This document shows positions 1 through 9,264 of a stretch of DNA of 64,000 nucleotides, piece after piece. Source of the stretch: Acinetobacter piscicola (GTDB lineage: Bacteria; Pseudomonadota; Gammaproteobacteria; Pseudomonadales; Moraxellaceae); assembly GCF_015218165.1 (NCBI RefSeq), contig NZ_CP048659.1, positions 2,666,001 through 2,730,000 of the forward strand, read 5' to 3'. Within the stretch, counting starts at the first letter, position 1. Each line of letters opens with the position of its first letter. The notes beneath the pieces are model-generated. The model was not told the DNA's origin. It ran no database searches and saw only the letters and a list, made by a program, of their open reading frames with translations. Made by a program: the position numbers and the translations under genes.

Positions 1-134
1 TTAACCCAGGTCAATTAGAAGCGGTAAGTTATGGTAAAGAAATGCCTATCAATGCTGGACATGATGAAGCAGCTTGGAAAGAAAACCGCCGTGTAGAACT
101 TAACTATGAAGCAGTTCCACCCTTATTAAAATAA
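1..134 (+). CDS. Peptidoglycan-associated lipoprotein (OmpA-like C-terminal domain), 3' end only
   Basis: The open frame from base 3 to the TAA at 132-134 encodes the last 43 residues of an OmpA-like domain, which binds peptidoglycan in the periplasm. Visible hallmarks are SYGKE near the start and the ENRRVEL motif, whose arginine belongs to the diaminopimelate-binding region of this family. The short extension after it ([10 protein letters not shown]) fits a Pal-type lipoprotein of the Tol-Pal complex. The 5' part lies outside the window, so the lipobox and the tol neighbours cannot be checked; another OmpA-family protein is possible. Confidence 0.8.
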   Translation, partial: NPGQLEAVSYGKEMPINAGHDEAAWKENRRVELNYEAVPPLLK

Positions 135-162
135 TGATCATTGAATAAAAATAGATCAGAAT

Positions 163-196
163 AAAAAAGCGCTCATTTTAAATGGGCGCTTTTTTA
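163..196 (+). terminator. Intrinsic terminator after the Pal-like gene
   Basis: A stem of about 15 bp (left arm 164-178, right arm 181-195, one G-T pair) is flanked by an A-run and a T-run, so it can work in both directions. It lies between the Pal-like gene and the convergent small gene at 201-386. Confidence 0.85.
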
Positions 197-200
197 TAAC

Positions 201-386
201 TTAAGACTCTGTTTCCGTTTGCTTGGGACTTTGCATGGATTCAATAAGGTCATGCTTATTGAATTTTTTATACTCAGGTTTTGCTTCGTAATCTTTCCAT
301 GCATCTTTTACATTTTCGGCACTAATTTCATTTAAATCAATACCATCATTTGGTGTTGGAGTCGCTTCAAACTTTTGCGTGGTCAT
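201..386 (-). CDS. Small acidic protein of unknown function (61 aa)
   Basis: A 61-residue soluble, charged protein starting [10 protein letters not shown], without signal peptide, membrane segment or cysteine. I do not recognise a family. It is convergent with the Pal-like gene and shares a terminator with it. Its start lies about 180 bases from the fbp start on the other strand, leaving room for divergent promoters. A GGAGC-like ribosome binding site precedes the ATG on the minus strand. It is judged real because it is framed by a terminator and a ribosome binding site and has a composition typical of cytoplasmic proteins. Confidence 0.6.
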   Translation of the reverse strand: MTTQKFEATPTPNDGIDLNEISAENVKDAWKDYEAKPEYKKFNKHDLIESMQSPKQTETES

Positions 387-566
387 AACAGTGCTCCTTT
401 AATATTATCCTTTTGTACCTTCAACATAGCACTTTATAAAATACTTTCAAGGGCAAAATCACGACAAATAACACAGGATGATTTTTATTTTGTGTCAAAC
501 TCATCTAAAATAGCCCGATTGTTTAATTTGTTAGAACATTATCGCTTTTATTGGAGCAGCTTTGCT

Positions 567-1541
567 ATGTCAAATCGCACTTTATCCCAGTATTTACAAC
601 TACAACAAGGGAACTTAACACCTGAACTTGCAGATGTGATTGAAACCATTGCCAACACATGTAAATCTATTGACCAACTCCTACAAAAAGGTGCATTGGC
701 TGGTGTTTTAGGAAGTGCGCAACATGAAAATGTTCAAGGCGAAGAACAGAAAAAACTTGATGTTATCTCAAATGATTATTTGATTGATGCATTAAAAGTG
801 AATAAAAATGTCGGTGGCTTAGCCTCTGAAGAATTAGATGAATTCACTGCTGCACAAGAAAATGGTAAATACCTCGTATTATTTGACCCACTTGATGGTT
901 CAAGTAATATCGACATTAACATGTGTGTTGGTACCATTTTCTCTATTTTAAATGCCAAAAATGCCGTGACTCAAGCGGATGACTTTATGCAAGCAGGTAA
1001 AGATCAAGCGGCTGCAGGTTATGTACTTTATGGTCCATCTACAATGATGGCGTTAACTGTCGGTGCAGGCACTGTATTCTTTACGTTTGACCCTGAATCA
1101 AAAGAATTTTTACTCACCTCTGAAAACATTCAAGTCGCTGCTGACACGAAAGAATATGCAATTAATGCATCAAATGCACGTCATTGGGAAGCACCTGTAA
1201 AACGTTATATTGATGAATTACAAGCAGGTAAGACATCTGTCCGTGAAAAAGACTTTAACATGCGCTGGGTGGCGTGTATGGTGGGTGACATTCACCGTAT
1301 CCTTTGCCGTAGTGGTATTTTCTTATATCCATACGATACCAAAGATCCAAAAAAAGCAGGTCGTTTACGCTTGATGTACGAAGCAAACCCAATGAGCATG
1401 CTGATGGAACAAGCAGGTGGTGCTTCTACTACAGGTCGAGTACGTATTTTAGATATTCAACCCACTGAATTACATCAACGTGTACCTGTGGTGATCGGTT
1501 CTAAAAATGAAGTTGAGCTCGTTACAAGCTATCACAACTAA
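567..1541 (+). CDS. fbp: Fructose-1,6-bisphosphatase, class 1
   Basis: Hydrolyses fructose 1,6-bisphosphate to fructose 6-phosphate, the committed step of gluconeogenesis, in the cytoplasm. The 324-residue product has the usual class 1 length. The metal and phosphate site [10 protein letters not shown] lies at residues 107-116 and the substrate-binding stretch [12 protein letters not shown] is near residue 260. An upstream in-frame extension to 375 exists, but the ATG at 567 is preceded by GGAGC at 552-556 and gives the family-length protein, so it was chosen. An organism living on acids or alkanes needs this enzyme, which fits the isocitrate lyase further on. Confidence 0.96.
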   Translation: MSNRTLSQYLQLQQGNLTPELADVIETIANTCKSIDQLLQKGALAGVLGSAQHENVQGEEQKKLDVISNDYLIDALKVNKNVGGLASEELDEFTAAQENGKYLVLFDPLDGSSNIDINMCVGTIFSILNAKNAVTQADDFMQAGKDQAAAGYVLYGPSTMMALTVGAGTVFFTFDPESKEFLLTSENIQVAADTKEYAINASNARHWEAPVKRYIDELQAGKTSVREKDFNMRWVACMVGDIHRILCRSGIFLYPYDTKDPKKAGRLRLMYEANPMSMLMEQAGGASTTGRVRILDIQPTELHQRVPVVIGSKNEVELVTSYHN

Positions 1542-1642
1542 ATTGTAATCTTTTTTATTTTACTCTCTATTACAGGGAGTAAGTCCATTCAGGGGTTGTT
1601 GCGATTGCACAACCCCGATTTACATCTCTTGGATGCACTCCC

Positions 1643-2419
1643 ATGCCCACTATTTTTCTAGAATCTCGCGACAATCCAAAAATCAAACATTTACGTGGTT
1701 TGATTGAACAAAATGCTTATCGAAAAAAACAAGGTCAAACCGTACTCGAAGGCACTCATCTTTGCCTATCGTGGTTAGAAAAAAAGCGCCAAATCAAATC
1801 AATTTTTACCACTGAACATGCCCTTGAACATGCCGATTTTGAAAAAATTGCAGAATATTATCAAGGTGTTATTTTTGTACTCAGTGAAACCTTATACAAA
1901 GACTTGAGTACATTAGGGACAACTTTAGCCTGCTTAGCAATTGTCGACTTACCGACATCAACTCAAGCGTTAAATTTTAAAGAAGACACACTGATTTTGG
2001 AAAATGTACAAGATCCGGGCAATGTCGGTACACTGCTCCGCTCTGCAGCTGCGGCAGGTATTGAACAAATTGTCTGCACCAAAGGTTCTGCCTCTTTATG
2101 GTCACCACGCGTACTACGTGCAGGCATGGGCGCTCATTTTTCTCTACAAACTTATGAAAATATTGTTTTAGAAGACATTCTTAAACAGTTTAAAATTCCT
2201 GTCTATGTCACCAGTTCCCACGAGTCTGAAAGTTTATACAGCAAAAACTTACGCCCACAGTGCGTTTGGATCTTAGGCAATGAAGGTCAAGGGGTATCTG
2301 AATTTGCACTTCAACAAGCTGAAGCTGTGACTATTCCTCAACCTGGTGGACAAGAATCGCTCAACGTTGCTGTTGCAGGTTCAATCTGCTTCTTTGAAAT
2401 GGTACGTCAACGCCTTTAA
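1643..2419 (+). CDS. TrmH/SpoU-family RNA 2'-O-methyltransferase
   Basis: A 258-residue SAM-dependent methyltransferase of the SPOUT knot fold that methylates ribose 2'-OH in rRNA or tRNA. The three SpoU motifs are present: ENVQDPGNVGTLLRSA around residues 120-135, WILGNEGQGVSE around 212-223, and ESLNVAVAGSICFFE near the C-terminus. The first 100 residues form the small substrate-binding domain seen in RlmB-like enzymes (NPKIKHLRGL). The exact target cannot be told from sequence. It stands alone, about 100 bases after fbp and 137 bases before the sigma factor operon. Confidence 0.9.
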   Translation: MPTIFLESRDNPKIKHLRGLIEQNAYRKKQGQTVLEGTHLCLSWLEKKRQIKSIFTTEHALEHADFEKIAEYYQGVIFVLSETLYKDLSTLGTTLACLAIVDLPTSTQALNFKEDTLILENVQDPGNVGTLLRSAAAAGIEQIVCTKGSASLWSPRVLRAGMGAHFSLQTYENIVLEDILKQFKIPVYVTSSHESESLYSKNLRPQCVWILGNEGQGVSEFALQQAEAVTIPQPGGQESLNVAVAGSICFFEMVRQRL

Positions 2420-2556
2420 TTCGTTAAATTATTTTATTGTTTGAACTGTAACTTTAAAAATCCTTTAAACTGATAAAAATAATTGTATTGTTTGTCAACC
2501 CACCCGAGTTTTTAAACGTTATATGTGTAGGTTTATAAAATTATGGTGGGTGCCCA

Positions 2557-3192
2557 ATGACGGGATTTTCCATCTCTATGGATTTAGCACCAAAGAAGTC
2601 ACAGTCTGAAACAACTGCTGCTCTAAAGAGTACGGCTGAGCAACGTCTGAAGTTTTTTATGCAAGACGTGACAGGTCGTGCCTTGGTGATGATGGAAAGT
2701 GCAACTCAGGGTCATAATGGTATTGCCATGGACTTAGTACAAGAAGCCTTTATTTCTTTACACAAATCCTATGCTGAAAAGTCAACCGATGAATGGTATC
2801 CCCTATTTTATACAATCTTAAACAATAAGTTACAGGATTGGCGCCGTAAAGAAGCTCGTCGTGCCTCACCTTTTTCATTGTTTCGAAAAGTCGATATAAA
2901 CAGCGACGATGAAGAAGTAATGGACATTGTAGATGAGTCCACGCCCAATCCTTTACAGTTTTTAAATCAAGATTTGACCGTTGAAGAAATTCAGGAAGCG
3001 ATCAGTCGCTTGCCTGTGCGTCAACAACAAGCATTTATGTTGCGTGCATGGGAAGGTTTTGATACTCAAACTACAGCAGAAATTATGAACTGTACAGAAG
3101 GTAGCGTTAAAACCCATTACCATAGGGCAATTCAAGGATTGAGAACTATGTTATCGCATTTAAATCCTTATGGAGGATCATCGGATGAATAA
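2557..3192 (+). CDS. ECF-type RNA polymerase sigma factor
   Basis: A 211-residue sigma-70 family protein of the extracytoplasmic function type, with only regions 2 and 4. Region 2 (about residues 30-105) contains DLVQEAFISLHK and ends in the basic stretch WRRKEARRAS. Region 4 (about 145-205) has a helix-turn-helix with CTEGSVKTHYHRAIQGLR. Its 3' end overlaps the next gene by eight bases, and that gene overlaps a third by 11, so the three are translationally coupled. The ATG follows GGTGGG; the same bases can pair with ACCCACC at 2498-2504 in the leader. The target regulon is unknown. Confidence 0.9.
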   Translation: MTGFSISMDLAPKKSQSETTAALKSTAEQRLKFFMQDVTGRALVMMESATQGHNGIAMDLVQEAFISLHKSYAEKSTDEWYPLFYTILNNKLQDWRRKEARRASPFSLFRKVDINSDDEEVMDIVDESTPNPLQFLNQDLTVEEIQEAISRLPVRQQQAFMLRAWEGFDTQTTAEIMNCTEGSVKTHYHRAIQGLRTMLSHLNPYGGSSDE

Positions 3193-3511
3193 TGATGATT
3201 TCACGAAACAAGTTACATCTAAACTTGATGGTCTTGCTCGTAATCATCGCAACAAAGCGGTGGTGATGAATAATGTACTTGAGCATATCCATGACAAGCC
3301 CTCTTCTCGTTTTGCTCATTGGAAAATGACAGGCTTTGCTTTGGCAGCAGCATTAACAGGCATTGTCATTTTACCGAATGCTTTTCATTCTGAACAAACA
3401 ACGCCTGCTACACAGCATGTTGTTGTTACCCCTAAACTTTCACCACAAATGATGGAGGATTTAGAGATGTTGTCTGTATTTGGTGAGGATAGTCATTCCC
3501 ATGGCAGCTAA
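3185..3511 (+). CDS. DUF3619-like single-pass membrane protein, probable partner of the sigma factor
   Basis: A 108-residue protein with a hydrophilic N-terminal part of about 45 residues, one transmembrane helix (GFALAAALTGIVILP, about residues 49-63) and a short periplasmic tail ending in DSHSHGS. The start at 3185 was chosen over 3170 because GGAGG at 3172-3176 is correctly spaced before it. Size and topology (cytoplasmic domain, one helix, small outside part) are those of anti-sigma factors, and proteins of this kind (DUF3619) are found beside ECF sigma factors. The anti-sigma role is an inference from topology and operon position. Confidence 0.75.
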   Translation: MNNDDFTKQVTSKLDGLARNHRNKAVVMNNVLEHIHDKPSSRFAHWKMTGFALAAALTGIVILPNAFHSEQTTPATQHVVVTPKLSPQMMEDLEMLSVFGEDSHSHGS

Positions 3512-3905
3512 AAAATTCGTTTTGGCTTTTTGTGCGATTGGTTTTTTGCAAACAAGCTTTGCAGGCTTTGAGCGTCTTTGGATTTTTTCTAAAGATGCAG
3601 ATACACCAGTAAACGATACTTGGGATACCTTATCTGACGATGAACAACGTGCTTTAATTAAGCGTTATCAAAATCTAAAAGAAATTCCTGAGTCGCAAAG
3701 TGTGGCTTTGCAGCAGCGAATGGATTGGTTTACACAACTTCCTGAAGAAGAAAAGCAAAAAATGCGTGAAGTTTGGCAACAAATGAGTAGCTCTGAACGC
3801 AATGAAATGCGCAACAAAATGCAAAAAGCAACAACAGCTGTACAGCGAAATGAGTTACGTGAAGAATATATTCAAAAATATCTTTCTTCGGTCAGTTCAC
3901 ATTGA
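3501..3905 (+). CDS. DUF3106-like exported protein of the sigma operon
   Basis: A 134-residue protein with an N-terminal signal peptide (MAAKKFVLAFCAIGFLQTSFA). The charged helical body carries repeated phrases of the type LSDDEQRALIKRYQ, LPEEEKQKMREVWQ and SSSERNEMRNKMQ. These resemble DUF3106 repeats and recall the periplasmic sensors CpxP and Spy, though homology is not claimed. The ATG at 3501 follows GAGGAT inside the preceding gene, giving an 11-base overlap. Sigma factor, membrane protein and exported helical protein in one tight operon suggest an envelope stress circuit; that role is inferred. Confidence 0.75.
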   Translation: MAAKKFVLAFCAIGFLQTSFAGFERLWIFSKDADTPVNDTWDTLSDDEQRALIKRYQNLKEIPESQSVALQQRMDWFTQLPEEEKQKMREVWQQMSSSERNEMRNKMQKATTAVQRNELREEYIQKYLSSVSSH

Positions 3906-3911
3906 CTATGT

Positions 3912-3932
3912 GCCTCGAAAGAGGCTTTTTTA
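3912..3932 (+). terminator. Terminator of the sigma factor operon
   Basis: GCCTC (3912-3916), a GAAA tetraloop and GAGGC (3921-3925) are followed by a T-run. The hairpin starts seven bases after the stop codon of the DUF3106-like gene. Confidence 0.85.
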
Positions 3933-4036
3933 TTGCTACTTTAAATCATACCCGTCAATATTTTATGAGATCCATTTTTTACAACTTCACTGCTAGTTTG
4001 ATTATGGTATATTCTTCTCATCATAATGCATTTAAA

Positions 4037-4060
4037 AAAACCCGCTTTCGCGGGTTTTAT
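4037..4060 (-). terminator. Terminator of cysN, bidirectional
   Basis: The stem AAAACCCGC/GCGGGTTTT has a short loop, with A-run and T-run on the two sides. It lies 19 bases after the cysN stop on the minus strand. Confidence 0.85.
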
Positions 4061-4078
4061 TTATATCAATCCAATCTT

Positions 4079-5692
4079 TTACAGACGAACTGTTTCTACA
4101 ATTTTCTCAGCCAATTCTTCAACTGTTTCTTGAGCAAAAGTCACATCTGAACCTTGCTCAACATCAGTGATCACAACCACACCTGTTTCACGAAGCAAAG
4201 CAACTTGCTCAGTAGACAGACCTACTTTAGCAATTGCGACTACACCTTGTTGAATCAATAAACTTTCCAGTGCTTGTGCATTTTCAAGGACTTTCGCAGA
4301 AACAGTGATGACAGCAGGTTTTTGACCTAAACGTGCAGCACGCGCTTCAGCAGTCACAGGTTCATTGTGCGCAGTCCATTCCACTGCTGCCTCAACCATA
4401 CCCGCACCCACCGTCACGTTACTTAAACGGTCAATGAAGATGAACGAACCTGTATAACGGCTGTCCTGATAACGGTCAAACAATACGGGTGCATCAAACT
4501 CGATTTCAACATCTGCAATCGCATTTAAATCCAGTTGATCGACCTGAGTTTTTTCCAAAGTATTCACATTGGTACGGTAGTTAATTTTCTCAACTTTAGC
4601 AGGAACAGTTTGCGTACCAATTTTGATGTTATATAACTTACCCACCACCAAAGGCTGGTCTGCCATCCACACTACGGTCGCACGTACAGAACGTGACAAA
4701 GATGGTTGCTCACCCGCTTTCACCAAGACATTACCACGGGAAACATCAATTTCATCCTTCAGCGTCAACGTTACCGCTTGACCTGCAATCGCATGATCTA
4801 AATTACCATCAAAAGTCACGATCTCTTTAACAGTTGATTTCTTACCCGATGGTAAAGCCACGATTTCATCGCCAACTTTCACTTCACCCAAAGCAATCGT
4901 ACCGCAGAAACCACGGAAGTCAAGATTTGGACGGTTGACATACTGCACCGGGAAACGGAATTCGTGCGCACTAGTATCACGTGTAATTTCAACAGTTTCC
5001 AACGTTTCCATCAAGGTTTTACCTTGATACCACGGCGTATTTGGTGATTTGTTGACAACGTTATCACCATTCAACGCAGAAATTGGCGAGAATATGATAT
5101 TTGCAGGTTTACGGTCACCCAATTGGTTCACGAATGCATTGTATTCTGCTTGAATTTCATTGAAGCGCGCTTCAGAGAATTCAACCAAGTCCATTTTATT
5201 GATCGCAACCACGATATTACGAATCCCTAAAAGGCTCGCAATAAAAGTATGACGACGTGTTTGAGTTTGTACACCATAACGTGCATCGATCAAGATAATC
5301 GCAAGATCCGCAGTAGACGCACCAGTCGCCATGTTACGAGTATATTGCTCATGCCCTGGGGTGTCTGCAATGATGAACTTACGTTTTTCAGTTGAGAAAT
5401 AACGGTAAGCCACATCAATAGTAATCCCTTGCTCACGTTCAGCTTGTAGACCATCGACAAGTAACGCTAAGTCAGGTGCATCACCCGTTGTACCGACTTT
5501 TTTAGAGTCACGCGTCACGGCTTGTAATTGATCTTCATAAATCAATTTTGAATCGTAAAGTAAACGGCCAATTAAAGTCGATTTACCATCATCGACATTA
5601 CCGCAAGTTAAAAAACGCAAAAGGTCTTTATTTTCATGCTGTTTTAAATATGCCAAGATATCTTGGCTAATCAATTCTGATTGATGAGACAT
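4079..5692 (-). CDS. cysN: Sulfate adenylyltransferase subunit 1 (GTPase) with degenerate C-terminal extension
   Basis: The GTPase subunit of ATP sulfurylase, which makes adenosine 5'-phosphosulfate (APS) with CysD. The P-loop GNVDDGKST is at residues 31-39, the G3 region [12 protein letters not shown] near 110-121 and NKMD of G4 near 165; two beta-barrel domains follow. The product has 537 residues, about 60 more than the usual stand-alone CysN. The last 82 residues (from GQKPAVI, residue 456) begin like the linker of CysN-CysC fusions and contain [14 protein letters not shown], which resembles the APS kinase stretch AGLVVLTAF. The kinase P-loop GLSGSGKST is absent, so the tail cannot be an active kinase. 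It follows cysD after 133 bases holding a palindromic repeat. Confidence 0.95.
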   Translation of the reverse strand: MSHQSELISQDILAYLKQHENKDLLRFLTCGNVDDGKSTLIGRLLYDSKLIYEDQLQAVTRDSKKVGTTGDAPDLALLVDGLQAEREQGITIDVAYRYFSTEKRKFIIADTPGHEQYTRNMATGASTADLAIILIDARYGVQTQTRRHTFIASLLGIRNIVVAINKMDLVEFSEARFNEIQAEYNAFVNQLGDRKPANIIFSPISALNGDNVVNKSPNTPWYQGKTLMETLETVEITRDTSAHEFRFPVQYVNRPNLDFRGFCGTIALGEVKVGDEIVALPSGKKSTVKEIVTFDGNLDHAIAGQAVTLTLKDEIDVSRGNVLVKAGEQPSLSRSVRATVVWMADQPLVVGKLYNIKIGTQTVPAKVEKINYRTNVNTLEKTQVDQLDLNAIADVEIEFDAPVLFDRYQDSRYTGSFIFIDRLSNVTVGAGMVEAAVEWTAHNEPVTAEARAARLGQKPAVITVSAKVLENAQALESLLIQQGVVAIAKVGLSTEQVALLRETGVVVITDVEQGSDVTFAQETVEELAEKIVETVRL

Positions 5693-5737
5693 TGCTCAAA
5701 GCTCCACAATATTCTTTAGAAATCGGTTTCTTTTAAT

Positions 5738-5821
5738 CCCCCTGTTTCCCCCTCTTATAAAGGAAGGACAATCTCTTCTCTTTTTTAAAGATGAGCAGCA
5801 CTGCTGCGCAAGGGGAGAGAT
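5738..5821. repeat. Intergenic palindromic repeat, copy A, between cysD and cysN
   Basis: The core at 5771-5821 begins ATCTCTTCTC and ends GGGGAGAGAT, so its ends are inverted copies of each other. In the middle is the perfect hairpin GCAGC-ACT-GCTGC. A related core lies at 41083-41132. The flanking stretch 5738-5770 carries CCCCCT and CCCCCTCTTATAAAGGAAGG, related to the C-rich hairpin at 40630-40650. The element sits inside a two-gene transcript, so its hairpin would be part of the cysDN mRNA. Confidence 0.7.
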
Positions 5822-5825
5822 TAAT

Positions 5826-6740
5826 TTAGAAATAACCTTCCTGCTTTTTCTTTTCCATCGAGCCAGCTTCATCATGGTCAATCATACGACCTTGACGCTC
5901 TGAACTTGTAGCCAAAAGCATTTCTTGGATAATTTCAGGTAAGGTATTTGCAGTTGACTCAACAGCACCTGTTAATGGATAACAACCTAAAGTACGGAAA
6001 CGTACCGATTTCATTTGTGGAACTTCGCCTTCTTTTAAGCGCATACGTTCATCATCTACCATAATGAGCGTACCACTACGTTCAACCACGGGACGCTCAG
6101 CAGCCAAATACAATGGCACCAAAGGAATATTCTCTTGGTAGATATATTGCCAAATGTCTAACTCAGTCCAGTTTGACAATGGGAATACGCGAATACTTTC
6201 ACCTTTGTTCACTTTACCATTGTAAAGATTCCAAAGTTCAGGACGTTGGTTTTTTGGATCCCAACGGTGTTTAGAGTCACGGAATGAATATACACGCTCT
6301 TTAGCACGAGACTTTTCTTCGTCACGGCGTGCACCACCGAAAGCAGCATCAAACTGATATTTATCAAGCGCTTGTTTTAGGCCCTGAGTTTTCATAATGT
6401 CTGTATATTTTGAGCTACCATAATCAAATGGATTTACACCTGCATCTTTACCTTCTTTATTTTGATGCACGATCAGATCGAAACCATGTTCTTTCGCCAT
6501 GTTGTCGCGGAACTTAATCATGTCTTTAAACTTCCAACCTGTATCGACATGCAACAGTGGAAATGGAAGTTTTGCAGGATAGAATGCTTTTAAAGCAAGA
6601 TGCAGCATAACCGCTGAGTCTTTCCCGATTGAGTAAAGCATCACTGGGTTCTCAAACTCAGCAGCAACTTCACGGATAATATGAATACTCTCAGCCTCAA
6701 GCTGTTTGAGATGAGTAAGTCTTTCCTCAGATATAGACAT
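5826..6740 (-). CDS. cysD: Sulfate adenylyltransferase subunit 2
   Basis: The catalytic subunit of ATP sulfurylase, which joins sulfate to ATP to give APS in the first step of assimilatory sulfate reduction. It belongs to the PAPS reductase/adenine nucleotide alpha hydrolase fold; the PP-loop is visible as [11 protein letters not shown] near residues 35-45. The opening [21 protein letters not shown] is the classic start of this family. The ATG at 6740 (MSISEERL) was chosen over an in-frame GTG three codons upstream because it gives the family-typical N-terminus. The product has 304 residues. CysN follows downstream on the same strand. Confidence 0.96.
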   Translation of the reverse strand: MSISEERLTHLKQLEAESIHIIREVAAEFENPVMLYSIGKDSAVMLHLALKAFYPAKLPFPLLHVDTGWKFKDMIKFRDNMAKEHGFDLIVHQNKEGKDAGVNPFDYGSSKYTDIMKTQGLKQALDKYQFDAAFGGARRDEEKSRAKERVYSFRDSKHRWDPKNQRPELWNLYNGKVNKGESIRVFPLSNWTELDIWQYIYQENIPLVPLYLAAERPVVERSGTLIMVDDERMRLKEGEVPQMKSVRFRTLGCYPLTGAVESTANTLPEIIQEMLLATSSERQGRMIDHDEAGSMEKKKQEGYF

Positions 6741-6880
6741 TGACAGCACCAGCTCACAAAAAGGTGTACTTATTACACATATTAAAATTTATATTCATTA
6801 TAGTGATTTGCAGATGATTTGATTTGCTTGTTTTTTTATATACATATATAAAATCATCATAAACAAAAAAGGTTTTTAGC

Positions 6881-7321
6881 ATGATCAGCATTCAGCCCTT
6901 ACAGCATCTTCACTTTAATCAATGGCTCGCCCTGTGGCAGAGTTACCTCAAATTTTATAAAGCAGAAATGTCAAGAATACAAAGCATAACTTCTTGGAAC
7001 AGAATCACAAATCCTGCACAACAAGATCTGTTTGGTTTTGGTATTTTTAAAGAGGATCAACTTGTGGGTTTTGTACACTTAGTCTCGCATCTAAGCACAT
7101 GGACATCATTACCTTATTGCTACCTACAAGACCTTTATGTCGATGAAAACTATCGTCAGCAAGGTTTAGCACGTCAGCTCATTGAATATGTCTACGCCTA
7201 TTGCCAAGAAGATTTTGACCGTGTGTATTGGCTCACCCATGAAACCAATCAAACTGCACAGTATTTATATGATCGTATTGCCAGTAAAACAGGCTTTATA
7301 CAATACAAAAAAAGCTTATAA
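6881..7321 (+). CDS. GNAT-family N-acetyltransferase
   Basis: A 146-residue single-domain acetyltransferase. The acetyl-CoA binding motif A is visible as LYVDENYRQQGLARQLIEYV around residues 86-105, followed by the motif B region VYWLTHETNQTAQYLYDRI. The C-terminus (TGFIQYKKSL) is typical of small-molecule or amine acetyltransferases. The substrate cannot be deduced. It is divergent from cysD, with about 140 bases between them, and monocistronic. Confidence 0.88.
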   Translation: MISIQPLQHLHFNQWLALWQSYLKFYKAEMSRIQSITSWNRITNPAQQDLFGFGIFKEDQLVGFVHLVSHLSTWTSLPYCYLQDLYVDENYRQQGLARQLIEYVYAYCQEDFDRVYWLTHETNQTAQYLYDRIASKTGFIQYKKSL

Positions 7322-7481
7322 ATACAATATTTGAATGCTTAAATACATATATTTTCAAGCTTTGTCATGCGATGTAAGAATCGCTATTGTTGGATTTGCA
7401 CATTTAAATTGATTTACAAGCACTTAGGCAGCAAAACCCACTTTATTCCATATTAAAAAATTTAAAATAAAAGGAGCAGTC

Positions 7482-8375
7482 ATGCCTCAGCATCATCCTC
7501 ATACACGTTTGTTCGTTTTGCTGTTTAGCTTGATTTTGCCCTTATTAAGTCATGCTGGAAATAATGGAGAACTGCAATTTAAAGACATATGCCAAGCATA
7601 TGATGATCAAAATAAAATGCAAGAATTTAACCAATGTATCGAAGATTTTTTAGCACAAACACCTGAGCTAGTCGTAAATGACAATGATCAAATTTTTGAA
7701 AAAGCAGAACAATTCAGACTTGGACTCGAAGGTATAACTAATCATCAACTGGCGTTTAAATACTATCAGCAAGCGGCTGAAAATGGTCATACTCAGGCAC
7801 AAACAGAACTCGCAACGATCTATGCTGAAGGTGAAATAGTTAAAAGGGATTTAAATCAAAGCTTCAAATGGCTTTCAAAAGCCGCTGAACAAAACGATGC
7901 TTTAGCACAATTTTTGTTAGGCAAGCTCTATCTGAATGATCATTTTTAACAAAAAGATCCTCAAAAAGCTATCTTGTGGATCACAAAATCTGCTCACAAT
8001 GACAATCGAGTGGCATCTTATGATTTAGGAGTCATTTATCATGAGGGTAAAATTATTCAAAAAGACCTTGATCGAGCCATCTATTGGTACAAATATTCAG
8101 CCAATTTAGGTTACTCTCCCGCTCAACTCCATCTCGTCAATCTTTATCAGCTCGGTTATGGTACAACTACACCTGAAAATAAAGCTTTAGCGCAAGACAT
8201 GTACCAAGAAAAAATAGACTCCAAATCTGTTCAAGCCTTTATGTTTATGGCAGAAAGCTATCACTATGGTCGAAATGACTTCCCTTTAGATCTGCAACTC
8301 GCTCGACAATGGTATCAAAATGCCGCAAATCTTGGACTCCGTGAGGCAAAAGAGAGATTAAAAAATTTAAAATAA
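7482..8375 (+). pseudogene. Sel1-repeat protein gene interrupted by an in-frame TAA
   Basis: One reading frame runs from the ATG at 7482 to the TAA at 8373-8375 but is cut by a TAA at 7947-7949. The first part encodes a signal peptide ending SHAG and two Sel1-like repeats. The frame continues directly after the stop (QKDPQKAILWITKSA) with at least three more repeats. The stop falls inside a repeat, at the position filled by isoleucine in the next repeat (LGVIYHEGKIIQKD compared with LGKLYLNDHF-stop-QKD). No second start with a ribosome binding site is seen; 7974 is only a TTG. The intact protein would be about 296 residues, exported and probably a protein-interaction scaffold. Confidence 0.8.
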
Positions 8376-8551
8376 ATTTATTTTTACTTATGAAAATCAT
8401 AACTTTATGATAAAAATTACACCTAATCTACACCAACAAATAGTGTTGATTTAGACTTAAAAAATTAATTTCTATTAAAATCAAATCTCAATACAGTTGC
8501 AAATTTTGTGTACCATATTTTTTACGCTAAAACATTTAACTAAAAGTACTT

Positions 8552-9079
8552 ATGTTCGATCTACTTCAAATTCAACAACAACTAGAACGTGCTCAACTTG
8601 CAGGTCATATTTATCGACAAGACAACATTCTCGTACTACAAGCCCCTTATCAAGATGATGGTTCAGCACTCAATGTTTTCGCTCAACATGAACATTCGGG
8701 GGAGCAAATTGGTTTACAGTTCGCAATTCAAATCAATGAACAACATATCGATTATTTAATTGGGATCACCTTGAGCAACCAAGACCGACTTTATGAAATT
8801 GCGCCAGGTAATTTAAAAGGCGAACAACGTGCTTTTAACTTAATTTATGCATTTTATAATTTTCCAAAAAAGTTTTATCTGCTTAAAATGCCTTTTACAG
8901 CGGACACTACTGAATTTAATGCTGTTTTTGAGATGCAACTCTTTCATCGAACAGAATTAAAATTTTTAGATACTGCTTTAAAAACAGATCCACATGGGCA
9001 CAATATCCCGTGGATCAAAGATTTCATGTTAAGACAAGCACTGGAAATGAAAGTACGTATCCAATTAGCCATCTTATAA
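8552..9079 (+). CDS. Conserved-looking protein of unknown function (175 aa)
   Basis: A soluble 175-residue protein without signal peptide or membrane segment. I do not recognise a family. It starts MFDLLQIQQQLERAQL, is rich in glutamine and has an alternating pattern suggesting a beta-rich middle (IGLQFAIQINEQHIDYLIGITL), then an aromatic stretch (FYNFPKKFYLLKMPF). It stands alone between the broken Sel1 gene and the convergent wzi-like gene. The 176 bases before it are AT-rich and could hold a promoter. It is judged real from length, codon use like its neighbours and a clean start and stop. Confidence 0.65.
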   Translation: MFDLLQIQQQLERAQLAGHIYRQDNILVLQAPYQDDGSALNVFAQHEHSGEQIGLQFAIQINEQHIDYLIGITLSNQDRLYEIAPGNLKGEQRAFNLIYAFYNFPKKFYLLKMPFTADTTEFNAVFEMQLFHRTELKFLDTALKTDPHGHNIPWIKDFMLRQALEMKVRIQLAIL

Positions 9080-9093
9080 AGAAGCAAAAAAAA

Positions 9094-9114
9094 AGCTTAT
9101 CCATAGGATAAGCT
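9094..9114. terminator. Hairpin between the 8552 gene and the wzi-like gene
   Basis: AGCTTATCC (9094-9102) and GGATAAGCT (9106-9114) form a perfect 9-bp stem with a three-base loop. The A-run on the left makes it a good terminator for minus-strand transcripts and a weaker one for the plus strand. Confidence 0.65.
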
Positions 9115-9264
9115 ATAAAACGATTAAAAATATAACGTTAACATCATATTTTTAATGGTAGGAATTACTTCTTTATGGTCATTAAAGAAGTAAAATCATT
9201 TTATTTCAGTACCTGCTTTCAATCTATCCCTGAAATCAGGTATTTCTAAAAGACAATTGTCTAC

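Noticed and set aside
375-566. 64-codon N-terminal extension of the fbp frame
   Set aside because: It has no ribosome binding site at its start and does not resemble the family; the ATG at 567 has GGAGC and gives the normal length.
4079-4327. CysN tail as an active APS kinase (CysNC fusion)
   Set aside because: The P-loop and most conserved kinase residues are missing and the extension is too short.
5696-5881. Open frame of 61 codons across the cysD-cysN gap on the minus strand
   Set aside because: It consists of the palindromic repeat and part of cysD in another frame, with no ribosome binding site.
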